A model generated the notes under the pieces. It did no database searches and was not told where the DNA came from. It saw only the letters and a program-made list of their open reading frames with translations. DNA of 64,000 bases from Microbacterium sp. cf332 (GTDB taxonomy: Bacteria > Actinomycetota > Actinomycetes > Actinomycetales > Microbacteriaceae): the NCBI RefSeq assembly GCF_900102175.1, contig NZ_FNKN01000002.1, positions 62,001 through 126,000 on the forward strand. The letters run 5' to 3'. Both the position numbers and the translations under genes were made by a program. Each line of letters opens with the position of its first letter. Positions within the stretch are counted from its first letter, which is position 1. Of this stretch, positions 45,752-53,556 are shown one piece after another.

Positions 45752-46383
45752 GCGTCGGCTCCCCCGGTCGCGCGGCGGCGAGCCGGCACCTCGGGCTCGC
45801 CGAGCGACAGCATGAGCCGGTTCGCCCAGTTGAAGAAGGCGGCGCCGTTGACGACGTCGACGATCTCCGCGGCGTCGAGGCCTGCGGCGACCAGACGGTC
45901 GATCTCCGCGTCGCCGAAGGCGAGCGGGGTGTCGGCGAGCGCGACCGAGGCCGCCACGACGGCGTTCCACGTCTCGCTTCCGACGTCGACGCCCGTGCCC
46001 TCGTCGAGCAGGCGCTGCACGTCGTCACGGCGCCCCGACTCGCGGGTCGCCGCCGCGGCGTGCACGGATGCGCAGAACACGCAGCCGTTGCGTCGCGACG
46101 TCGCGGCGGCCGCCAGCTCGCGCTCGGCGCGCCCGACGCCGCCCGAGACGTTGAAGAAGATGTCGAGGTCGGTGAGCGTCCGGGTGCGGAGCGCCTCGGG
46201 GTCGCGGGCCAGCAGCCGGAAGTAGGGCATCTTCGCTCGCGCCGGCTCGATCAGCGCCTCCCGTTGCTGGTCGGTCAGGTCGTCCTCGGCGACGGGCTCG
46301 AGCCACGGCACCCAGCCGAGGCCGTCCTGCGTGAACGCGTCGGGGCGGGCGAGGTCGTCGTAGGCAGTGACGGGGCCGGTCAT
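45748..46383 (-). CDS. Alkylhydroperoxidase-domain protein (Avi_7169-like)
   Basis: 211-residue carboxymuconolactone decarboxylase/AhpD-fold protein. The active-site-like motif RRNGCVFCASVHAAAATRESG has the Cys-x-x-Cys-x-x-x-His arrangement of AhpD. I recognise the layout as the family named after Agrobacterium vitis Avi_7169, found with peptide-type ABC transporters and luciferase-like monooxygenases (from memory, unverified). The CxxC could reduce a peroxide made by the flavin monooxygenase. ATG at 46383, overlapping the stop of the next AhpD-like gene. Confidence 0.85.
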   Translation of the reverse strand: MTGPVTAYDDLARPDAFTQDGLGWVPWLEPVAEDDLTDQQREALIEPARAKMPYFRLLARDPEALRTRTLTDLDIFFNVSGGVGRAERELAAAATSRRNGCVFCASVHAAAATRESGRRDDVQRLLDEGTGVDVGSETWNAVVAASVALADTPLAFGDAEIDRLVAAGLDAAEIVDVVNGAAFFNWANRLMLSLGEPEVPARRRATGGADA

Positions 46384-47018
46384 GAGGTTGCTCCTTCGAC
46401 GGATGCCGGAACGGTGGCGGCGACTGGGTGGGCCGCGATCACGCGGAGCGCCCAGGCGCTGCGCAGCTGGAATGCGAGGAACGCGATGAGCTGCGACAGC
46501 GTGACGATGCCGTCGGCGCTCCATCCGGCGGCCACGAGCGCGCTCAGGTGCTCGGGCCGCGCCTCGCGCGGTCGGAACACGAGGAGATGCGCGTGGGCGA
46601 GAGCGGCGGTCAGCCGCTCGCCGAGCGCAGCCGCCGTGGCGGGCTCGGGCGACCATCGCGGGCCGTCGCGGCCTTCCGACCGTAGCGCCGGTTCGCGGTA
46701 CCGCCCGTAGGGACCCTCCGCCCACGCGGACTCCGCGGCGGCGGCGACCGCGGGCGTCAGCGACGCGGCCTCATCGTCGAGCAGGTCGCGGTAGAAGTCG
46801 ACGGCCTGCGCGAACCCGTGGAGCTCGGCCACGAACGCGGCCACGGCGTACCGCTCGGCGAGGGGGACGGTGCCGGCGTCGGCGGGTTCGAGGAGCGCCT
46901 CGAAGCTCCGCTGCGCATTCTCGCGGGCCTGCGCGCGCGTGTCGCGCACCCGGGAGAGCACGTCGTCGGCGCGGATGCCGGCGAGCAGGTCGATGATGTC
47001 GGCGGATCCGGTGGTCAC
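46380..47018 (-). CDS. CMD-domain protein (Avi_7170-like)
   Basis: 212-residue AhpD-fold relative, ADIIDLLAGIRADDVLSRVRDTRAQARENAQRSF at the N-terminus and HLSALVAAGWSADGIVTLSQLIAFLAFQLRSAWALRVI at the C-terminus, which resembles carboxymuconolactone decarboxylase helices. The CxxC of its neighbour is absent; there is no cysteine at all, so a redox role is unlikely for this subunit alone. It may pair with the 211-residue protein. GTG start overlaps the monooxygenase stop (GTGA). Confidence 0.82.
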   Translation of the reverse strand: MTTGSADIIDLLAGIRADDVLSRVRDTRAQARENAQRSFEALLEPADAGTVPLAERYAVAAFVAELHGFAQAVDFYRDLLDDEAASLTPAVAAAAESAWAEGPYGRYREPALRSEGRDGPRWSPEPATAAALGERLTAALAHAHLLVFRPREARPEHLSALVAAGWSADGIVTLSQLIAFLAFQLRSAWALRVIAAHPVAATVPASVEGATS

Positions 47019-48124
47019 GCGCTGGTCTCCTGACGGTCGGGGGTCGGTTGGGGTGCCGGGGCGGCTCCGCGTGCGGTCGTGTCGTCGGTCCGGTGCGCGC
47101 CGTGGAGCGCGTCGGCTGCGTCGGGCCCGGTCGACAGCCCCAGCCGGGGAGCGACCTGATCGGCGAGCAGCTGCAGCGATCGCAGCGTCAGCTCGTGGGT
47201 CGCGGCGATCGAGTGGACCTGGAACGACACATCGGTCGCCGCGGCGAGCGTCTCGTCACGCGAGAGCGATTCGACGACCTCGTCGACGGTGCCGACGTGC
47301 GTGTCGGTGATGCGGACGAGCTCGTCGATGCCGACGCGGTCGACGTCGGTCCCGTGCATCGTGGCCGCGAGCCGTCGCAGTCCGTCCTCGGCGAGCTCGA
47401 GGGCGCGCGTGCGGTTCTCCGGGTCGACGACGAGTCCCGTGCGCGAGGCGAGCACCCGCACCGGGGCACCCGCGGGCAGCGCATCCCGGTAGGCCGCGAT
47501 GATCGGCAGCTGCAGGTCGTGCAGGGGCGCGCCGGGCGTCTCAGCGGGCCGCGGCTGCGTGCGCGAGAGCAGGAGGCCGTCACCCCGGGCACCCGCGCGC
47601 CGACCGCCCTCGACCGAGAAGGTCGCCTGCCAGATGCGTTCGCCGAGGTCGCCGGCATCCGGGTAGATGCGCGAACCTGAGCCGCGCACGCCGCGCCCCG
47701 CGAGCGCGTCCGCGAAGACGGACAGGTGATCCGCGAAGATCTCGCGACGCCGCTCGGGATCGAGGCCGAACGCCGCGAACGACGAAGGCGTGCCTCCCGA
47801 CGCGACGCCGAGCTGCACGCGGTTCCCGCTCAGCAGGTCGAGCACCGCCGCGTCCTCGGCGGCGCGCAGCGGGTCGTCGATGGGCAGGGTGAGCACGGCC
47901 GTCGCGAGGCCGATGTGCGACGTGCGCTCGGCCGCGGCGGCGAGTAGGACGAACGGCGACGGCAGCCCGCCCTCGTCCTCGCCGAAGTGATGCTGCGCGA
48001 CCCAGGCCGATGCGAACCCCGACCGCTCGGCCTGCTCGATCTGCTCGAGTGCGAACCGGTAGCGTTCGGCCGCCGTCGTCTCTTCGAGCAGGCGTGTGAA
48101 GAATCCCAGTCGTGGGCCGCTCAT
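47015..48124 (-). CDS. Luciferase-like FMN-dependent monooxygenase (KPN_01858-like)
   Basis: 369-residue TIM-barrel flavin monooxygenase of the bacterial luciferase-like class: LGFFTRLLEETTAAERYRFALEQIEQAERSGFASAWVAQHHFGEDEGGLPSPFVLLAAAAERTSHIGLATAVLTLP is the usual first half (given here as a run of recognisable blocks), with VQLGVASGGTP (FMN phosphate loop) and RIWQATFSVEGGRRAGARGDGLLLSR. A Pro/Ala/Thr-rich tail closes it. Requires reduced FMN from a separate reductase, not encoded here. I recall this family from Klebsiella KPN_01858 next to AhpD and ABC genes. ATG overlaps the stop of the ATPase gene. Confidence 0.87.
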   Translation of the reverse strand: MSGPRLGFFTRLLEETTAAERYRFALEQIEQAERSGFASAWVAQHHFGEDEGGLPSPFVLLAAAAERTSHIGLATAVLTLPIDDPLRAAEDAAVLDLLSGNRVQLGVASGGTPSSFAAFGLDPERRREIFADHLSVFADALAGRGVRGSGSRIYPDAGDLGERIWQATFSVEGGRRAGARGDGLLLSRTQPRPAETPGAPLHDLQLPIIAAYRDALPAGAPVRVLASRTGLVVDPENRTRALELAEDGLRRLAATMHGTDVDRVGIDELVRITDTHVGTVDEVVESLSRDETLAAATDVSFQVHSIAATHELTLRSLQLLADQVAPRLGLSTGPDAADALHGAHRTDDTTARGAAPAPQPTPDRQETSA

Positions 48125-49794
48125 GCCGGAGCCTCCTGATTCGTGGTGGCGCGGGTGCGCTCGTCGGTCGCGGCCGCCGCCCGCAGGCCCGTGCCCGGGA
48201 TGGCGTCGAGCAGTCGCCGCGTGTACTCGTGCTGCGGCTCGTCGAACACCCGCGCCACCGGACCCTGCTCGACCTGGACACCGCGACGGAGCACCGACAC
48301 CGTGTCGCTCACCTGCCGCACGACGGCGAGGTCGTGGGAGATGAAGACATAGGTGAGGTCGAGTTCGTCCTGCAGCTTCGCGAGCAGTCGGAGGATCTGC
48401 GCCTGGACGGTGACATCGAGCGCCGAGACCGCCTCGTCGAGCACGACGAGGCGCGGCTCGACGATGAGAGCCCGGGCGATCGCGACGCGCTGCCGCTGCC
48501 CACCGGACAGCTCGCGCGGGTGGCGTTGACCGATCTCGGGCGCGAGCGCCACGAGGTCCAGGTGGTGCGCGACGCGTTCCGCGCGCTCCGCCCGGCTGCC
48601 GATGCCGAAGTTGCGCAGGGGCTCGGTCAGGATCGCCGAGATGGTCTGCCGCGGGTCGAGCGAGGCGTACGGGTTCTGGTAGACGAGCTGCGTCGTCCGG
48701 TGGAACTCGCGCCGCGAGCGCAGTGCGGTGACGTCGGTGTCGCCGACCCGCACGACGCCGTCGGTGGGCCGGTGGAAGCCGGCGATACTGCGCCCGATCG
48801 TGGTCTTGCCCGAGCCCGACTCGCCGACCAGCGCGTGGGTCGTGCCGCGCGGGACGACGAACGAGACGTCGTCCACGGCGACAAGCGGTGCGCGGCCGGG
48901 GCGGGCGAACTCCTGACGGATGCCGCGCACGTCGACGAGCGGCGGCTCGCCCGGGGCGGCCGACGGTACAGCGCGGTCGACCACGCGGGCCAGCGAGGGC
49001 GCGTCGGTGAGCAGTGTGCGCGTGTACGCCGACGACGGCGAGGCGAGCACCGACGCCGAGCGGCCCGACTCCTGCACCTGCCCGGCACGCATCACGACGA
49101 TGTCGTCGGAGCGGTCGGCGGCGACGGCAAGGTCGTGCGTGATGAACAGGATCCCGGTGCCGGTCTCGCGCCGGAGACCGTCGAGCAGGTCGAGCACGGT
49201 GCGCTGCACGGTGACGTCGAGGGCGCTGGTCGGCTCGTCGGCGATCACGAGCTCGGGCTCGAGGGCGATCGCCGCGGCGATCAGCACGCGCTGGCGCATG
49301 CCGCCGGACAGCTCGTGCGGGTACTGGCGGGCGCGCGCCTCGGGGTCGTCGATGCCGACGCGGTCGAGGAGGTCGATCACCCTCGAGCGGATGCGGCTGC
49401 GGTCACGCCATCCGTGGATCCGGAGCGGCTCGGCGACACTCGCGCCGATGGTCGCGACAGGGTTGAGCGAGTTGCCGGGATCCTGCGGGATGAGGCCGAT
49501 GCACCGGCCGCGGAGCTGCCGCCACCGGCGCTCGGAGAGTCCGACGAGATCGACCGGCCCGCCCTGCCGTTCGTCGAGCCGGATCGTTCCGCCCGCGACG
49601 CGGCCGTTGCCGGCGAGGAGACCGATCACCGACTGTGCGACGGACGACTTGCCCGAGCCCGACTCGCCCACCAGAGCGGTGACGCCCCCGGCCGTGACAT
49701 CGAGAGAGACGCCGCGCACGGCGTCGACCGGCCCGCGACGGGTGCGGTACCGGACGGCCAGGTCGCGGATCTCGAGCAGCGGTCGCGCGCTCAT
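48121..49794 (-). CDS. Peptide/nickel-type ABC transporter, fused double ATP-binding protein (second system)
   Basis: 557-residue protein with two ATPase domains. Domain 1: GESGSGKSS, LSGGMRQRVLIAAAI, LVIADEPTSALD. Domain 2: GESGSGKTT, LSGGQRQRVAIARAL, LVVLDEAVSALD; the second Walker B is followed by Glu-Ala instead of Glu-Pro. Each domain ends in an oligopeptide-transporter tail (SAYTRTLLTDAPS and HEYTRRLLDAIPG). Same fused design as the protein at 701-2428. ATGA overlaps at both ends couple it to the permease upstream and the monooxygenase downstream, tying transport to oxidation in one operon. Confidence 0.95.
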   Translation of the reverse strand: MSARPLLEIRDLAVRYRTRRGPVDAVRGVSLDVTAGGVTALVGESGSGKSSVAQSVIGLLAGNGRVAGGTIRLDERQGGPVDLVGLSERRWRQLRGRCIGLIPQDPGNSLNPVATIGASVAEPLRIHGWRDRSRIRSRVIDLLDRVGIDDPEARARQYPHELSGGMRQRVLIAAAIALEPELVIADEPTSALDVTVQRTVLDLLDGLRRETGTGILFITHDLAVAADRSDDIVVMRAGQVQESGRSASVLASPSSAYTRTLLTDAPSLARVVDRAVPSAAPGEPPLVDVRGIRQEFARPGRAPLVAVDDVSFVVPRGTTHALVGESGSGKTTIGRSIAGFHRPTDGVVRVGDTDVTALRSRREFHRTTQLVYQNPYASLDPRQTISAILTEPLRNFGIGSRAERAERVAHHLDLVALAPEIGQRHPRELSGGQRQRVAIARALIVEPRLVVLDEAVSALDVTVQAQILRLLAKLQDELDLTYVFISHDLAVVRQVSDTVSVLRRGVQVEQGPVARVFDEPQHEYTRRLLDAIPGTGLRAAAATDERTRATTNQEAPA

Positions 49795-50636
49795 TCGGCG
49801 CCTCCCTGGATGGCGTGGCTGAGGCGGTTGGTGGCCAGCACGACCACCGCCACGACGGCGCCGGGAAGCACGGTGAGCCACCAGGCCGTGGCCACGTAGT
49901 CGCGCCCTTCGGCGATCAGCAGACCCCACTCGGGCGTGGGCGGCGGTGCGCCGTAGCCGAGGAAGCCCAGCGTGGAGATCTGCAGGATCGCCGATCCGAG
50001 CTGCAGCGCGGCGAGCGCGAGGACCGGGGTCAGCGAATTGGGCAGGATGTGGCGGAAGAGCACGCCCGCCGCCGACGACCCCGAGCCGTAAGCGGCCTCG
50101 ACGAAGTCGCTGACCCGCACGCTCACGACCTGCGAGCGGGCGAGGCGTGCGAAGACGGCGATGGACGTCACGCCCACCGCGATGGCCGCGTTGGTAGTGC
50201 CGAACCCGAGCAGGATCACGACGCTGAGCGAGAGCAGCAGTCCCGGGATCGCCAGCAGCACGTCGACGAACCGCATGAGCACGTCGTCGACGGCCCCGCC
50301 GGCCGCACCGGCGGTGACACCGATCGCGCTGCCGACGACAAGGCCGACGAGCACGGCGACGAGAGCGCCGATGATCGACTGCGAGGCGCCGTGCACGACG
50401 CGGGCGAAGACGTCGCGCCCGGTCGCATCCGTCCCGAACCAGTGCGCGGCACTCGGTGCCTGCAGCGAGGGCGCGACCGTCTCGGTCGGGCTCTGCCCGG
50501 TGAAGAGCCCGGGCGCGAGCGCCCACGCGAGGGCGATCAGCACGACGAAGGCGGGGATGAGGATGCCCGGCCTCAGGAGCGCGCGCCACCGCGGCGGCGC
50601 GACGAGGGCGGTGGGCGACGGGGCGAGCGCGGTCAT
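49791..50636 (-). CDS. ABC transporter permease, DppC-like (second system)
   Basis: 281-residue permease. It has a short N-terminal region before PGILIPAFVVLIALAWALAPGLF, the HWFGTDATGRDVFARVVHGASQS motif typical of DppC proteins, five further membrane segments and the EAA loop EAAYGSGSSAAGVLFRHILPNSL. The C-terminus PEWGLLIAEGRDYVATAWWLTVLPG is diagnostic. Start ATG overlaps the stop of the DppB-like gene. Confidence 0.94.
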   Translation of the reverse strand: MTALAPSPTALVAPPRWRALLRPGILIPAFVVLIALAWALAPGLFTGQSPTETVAPSLQAPSAAHWFGTDATGRDVFARVVHGASQSIIGALVAVLVGLVVGSAIGVTAGAAGGAVDDVLMRFVDVLLAIPGLLLSLSVVILLGFGTTNAAIAVGVTSIAVFARLARSQVVSVRVSDFVEAAYGSGSSAAGVLFRHILPNSLTPVLALAALQLGSAILQISTLGFLGYGAPPPTPEWGLLIAEGRDYVATAWWLTVLPGAVVAVVVLATNRLSHAIQGGAE

Positions 50637-51685
50637 CGTCCGGCTCCGTTCGGGAGGATGTCTGCGGGGGTGTCGGCTGCCGCCGTGGTGGCGCCGGTCG
50701 CGGCGCCGGCGGTGATCGCCGCGGCGGTCGACGACGGGCTGCGGCGCGCGCGACCGCCGCCCGTGCGCAGCCGCGCATCGAGCACGGGGTAGAGCAGGTC
50801 GACGATCAGGTTGATCGTGACGAAGGCGACCGTCGAGATGACGACGACCGCGAGCAGCACGGGGGTGTCGCGGGTCTGCACCGCCTGGGCGGTGAGCTGG
50901 CCGATGCCGGCGCGAGCGAAGACGGTCTCGGTCACGACCGCTCCGCCCACGAGCTCACCGAACAGCAGCCCGCCCATCGTGAGGGTGGGCAGGAGCGCGT
51001 TCCGGGCGACGTTGCGCCACAGCAGCCACGAGGTGCTGGCGCCGCGGGCGCGGACCACGGTGACGAAGGGCTGCTCGCGCACCTCGTCGATGCTGCGTGT
51101 CAGCACCTGGGCGAGGGGCGCGGCGATCGGGATCGCGAGCGTCAGCACGGGCAGCACGAGCGCCTGCACCGGGTCGGCGCCGATCGCCGGGATGAGCCCG
51201 AGCCGGAACGAGAAGACCTGGATCAGGATGATGCCGATCCAGAAGACCGGCAGTGAGACGAACAGCGGCGGGAGGCCACGGAACAGCCGTCGCAGCCAGC
51301 GGCCGGCACCGTACGTCGCGGTGAAGGCGATCGTCACGGCAAGCACGACCGCGACGGCGAGACCGAGCACGGCGAGCACGAGGGTCGGGGGCAGCGCCGT
51401 CGCGATGAGATCGGAGACGGCGGCGCCGCTGCTGACCGAGTATCCGAACTCGCCTGTCAGGAATCCCGCGATCGAGCGGACGTACTGCACGATGAGGGGC
51501 TGGTCGGCTCCGAGCGCCTCGCGGATGGCCTGCACCTGCTCGGCGGTGAGCCCGAGCTCGGGGTTCGCGTACCGCGCGATGACGGCGTCGCCCGGCAGCG
51601 CGGCCAGCAGCAGGTAGGCGACCGTGTAGGCGAGCACCAGCACGAGCAGCGCCTGCCCGATGCGGCGCAGCACGTAGGTCGTCAT
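50633..51685 (-). CDS. ABC transporter permease, DppB-like (second system)
   Basis: 350-residue permease: MTTYVLRRIGQALLVLVLAYTVAYLLLAALPGDA (first segment), ANPELGLTAEQVQAIREALGADQPL, the EAA loop TVVRARGASTSWLLWRNVARNA and the C-terminal LIVDLLYPVLDARLRTGGG. An unusual extra tail of about 45 residues rich in Ala, Thr and Gly (SSTAAAITAGAATGATTAAAD) follows the last membrane segment. Start at ATG 51685; a longer frame upstream only adds Ala/Gly residues. It begins 55 bp after the binding-protein stop. Confidence 0.93.
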   Translation of the reverse strand: MTTYVLRRIGQALLVLVLAYTVAYLLLAALPGDAVIARYANPELGLTAEQVQAIREALGADQPLIVQYVRSIAGFLTGEFGYSVSSGAAVSDLIATALPPTLVLAVLGLAVAVVLAVTIAFTATYGAGRWLRRLFRGLPPLFVSLPVFWIGIILIQVFSFRLGLIPAIGADPVQALVLPVLTLAIPIAAPLAQVLTRSIDEVREQPFVTVVRARGASTSWLLWRNVARNALLPTLTMGGLLFGELVGGAVVTETVFARAGIGQLTAQAVQTRDTPVLLAVVVISTVAFVTINLIVDLLYPVLDARLRTGGGRARRSPSSTAAAITAGAATGATTAAADTPADILPNGAGR

Positions 51686-51740
51686 GGGCGCCGCCCCCGC
51701 AGCGGCGGCGCCCACCCGTCGGCTTCCGCGACGGTTCGCG

Positions 51741-53396
51741 TCACTGGGCGAGCCAGGTCTGCGAGAACGAGGGCCGTCCGACCGATTCGGTCGAGAACCC
51801 CTGCACCCGCGGTCCGACGCCGAACACCTGCGGCTCCTCGAAGATCGGCAGGATGTACGCGTTCTCGGCGAGGTAGCGCTGCGCCGCCGCCGACGCCTCC
51901 TGACGCTGCTCGGTCGTGGGCTCGGAGGCGATCGCCGCGAGCAGGCTGTCGAGCTCGGGGTCGCGGACCGAGCCGCTCGCCGGGTCGCGGTTGAGCAGCG
52001 TGTTGCGGTTGCCCGAGAAGTACTGCGACTTCAGCACATCGAAGTCGGCTCGTCCCACCATCGAGTGGTACACCTGGATCTGATCGATGTCGGCCGACGC
52101 GGCCGTCTGCGCGGCCTGGTCTCCCGAGAACAGCTCGACCTGCACGCCGATCTTCGCCAGCTGCTCCTGAATGAGCGTCACGACCTCGCGCGAGCGCGGC
52201 TGCGGGAGCGCCTCGTTGAAGGTCAGCACGAGCTTCTCGCCGTCCTTCTCGCGCACGCCGTCGGAGCCGAGCGACCAGCCCGCCTCGTCGAGCAGCTCGG
52301 TCGCCGCGTCGGGGTCATACGCGTAGGACTCCGAGGTGTCGATGTAGCCGAGCGCGGTGGTGGCGAGCGCGCCCGTGGCGAGCGGGTAGTTGTCGGTGAA
52401 GAGGGTGTCGATGATCTCCTGGCGGTCGATGCCGGCGATGAGCGCCTGTCGCACGCGGATGTCGGAGAGGCGGTCATCGCCGAAGCGGAAGCTCAGCCCG
52501 TTGTTGACGCCGTTCGTCGCCGACGCGACGAGCGACAGTCCCCCGGCGCCGAACTGCGCCTCGTCGGGCGCCTCGATCTGGCGGGCGATGTCGGCCTGCC
52601 CCGCCACCACCGTGCCGACGCGCACGCTGTCCTCGGCGGCCACGATGAACTCGACGCCGTCCAGTCGTGCGGCCCCCTGGTGCTCGAACGACTCCGGAGC
52701 CCAGTCGTAGTCGTCGCGCGACGTCAGGGTCGTCTTCGCGCCCAGGTCCTCGCCCGAGATGACGAACGGTCCGCTGCCGACGATGTCCTCGGCGTTGCCG
52801 GGGCCGAAGCCTTCGCTCGCGCGGTCGAGCGTGTCGTCCGAGAGCAGCCCGGAGTTGATCGTCGACACCGCCTGCGCGAAGCCCGGCGACGGGGCGGTGA
52901 AGTGGAAGGTGACGGTGTCGTCGCCCGTGACCTCGCCGCGGTCGTAGTTGTTGATGGCTTCCGAGACCGGCAGCGCGCGATCGGTGTCGCCCCGCCCGTA
53001 TAGGTCGAGGTTCTTCACGACGTTCTCGGGAGTCAGCTCGCTGCCGTCCGAGTAGGTGACGTCGTCTCGGATCGTGAAGGTGTACTCGGTGGCGTCGTCG
53101 TTGACGGTGTACGCCGTGGCGATCCAGGGCTCGAGGTCGAGGGTCTCGGGGTCCTGGTACAGCAGACGATCGGTGATGTTGTTGACGATGCCGCCGTTGG
53201 GGTAGAACCCCGCGCTCGGCGGGTACAGCGTGGTCCAGGCCTGGGGCTCGAGGTACGTGAGCGTCCCGCCGTCCTGCGGTTCGCCGACCTCTCCGCCCGC
53301 GGCGCCGGGGTTCGTGCCGGCGGAGCAGCCGGCGATGAGCGCGACGGTGGCGACGGCGGATGCCGCCGCGAGGAGCGCACGGGCGGAGCGAGGCAT
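51741..53396 (-). CDS. Family-5 ABC substrate-binding lipoprotein (KPN_01854-like)
   Basis: 551-residue extracellular solute-binding protein. The signal peptide ends LIAGC with Cys24. The mature N-terminus GGTLTYLEPQAWTTLYPPSAGFYPNGGIVNNITDRL is unlike classical DppA and matches the subfamily I recall as KPN_01854-like, which travels with LLM and AhpD genes. Later motifs EYTFTIRDDVTYSDGSELTPENVVKNL, SDIRVRQALIAGIDRQEII and RNTLLNRDPASGS are family-5 typical. CAGGAGA lies 5-6 nt before the ATG at 53396. First gene of the eight-gene operon; the 160-bp region upstream has no convincing consensus promoter. Confidence 0.92.
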   Translation of the reverse strand: MPRSARALLAAASAVATVALIAGCSAGTNPGAAGGEVGEPQDGGTLTYLEPQAWTTLYPPSAGFYPNGGIVNNITDRLLYQDPETLDLEPWIATAYTVNDDATEYTFTIRDDVTYSDGSELTPENVVKNLDLYGRGDTDRALPVSEAINNYDRGEVTGDDTVTFHFTAPSPGFAQAVSTINSGLLSDDTLDRASEGFGPGNAEDIVGSGPFVISGEDLGAKTTLTSRDDYDWAPESFEHQGAARLDGVEFIVAAEDSVRVGTVVAGQADIARQIEAPDEAQFGAGGLSLVASATNGVNNGLSFRFGDDRLSDIRVRQALIAGIDRQEIIDTLFTDNYPLATGALATTALGYIDTSESYAYDPDAATELLDEAGWSLGSDGVREKDGEKLVLTFNEALPQPRSREVVTLIQEQLAKIGVQVELFSGDQAAQTAASADIDQIQVYHSMVGRADFDVLKSQYFSGNRNTLLNRDPASGSVRDPELDSLLAAIASEPTTEQRQEASAAAQRYLAENAYILPIFEEPQVFGVGPRVQGFSTESVGRPSFSQTWLAQ

Positions 53397-53556
53397 GGGG
53401 TCTCCTGAAGATGCAGAGCGACGAGGGATGCCCTCACCCCACCATGTCCGACCCCGCCGCACGAAACGGGCCTTCACAGTGCGTAAACAAGCACCCGCGA
53501 CGGCGGGCGGGCGCGGTCGCACCGCGGGCGCATCCGGCCCGCGGCGCGACGGCGTC

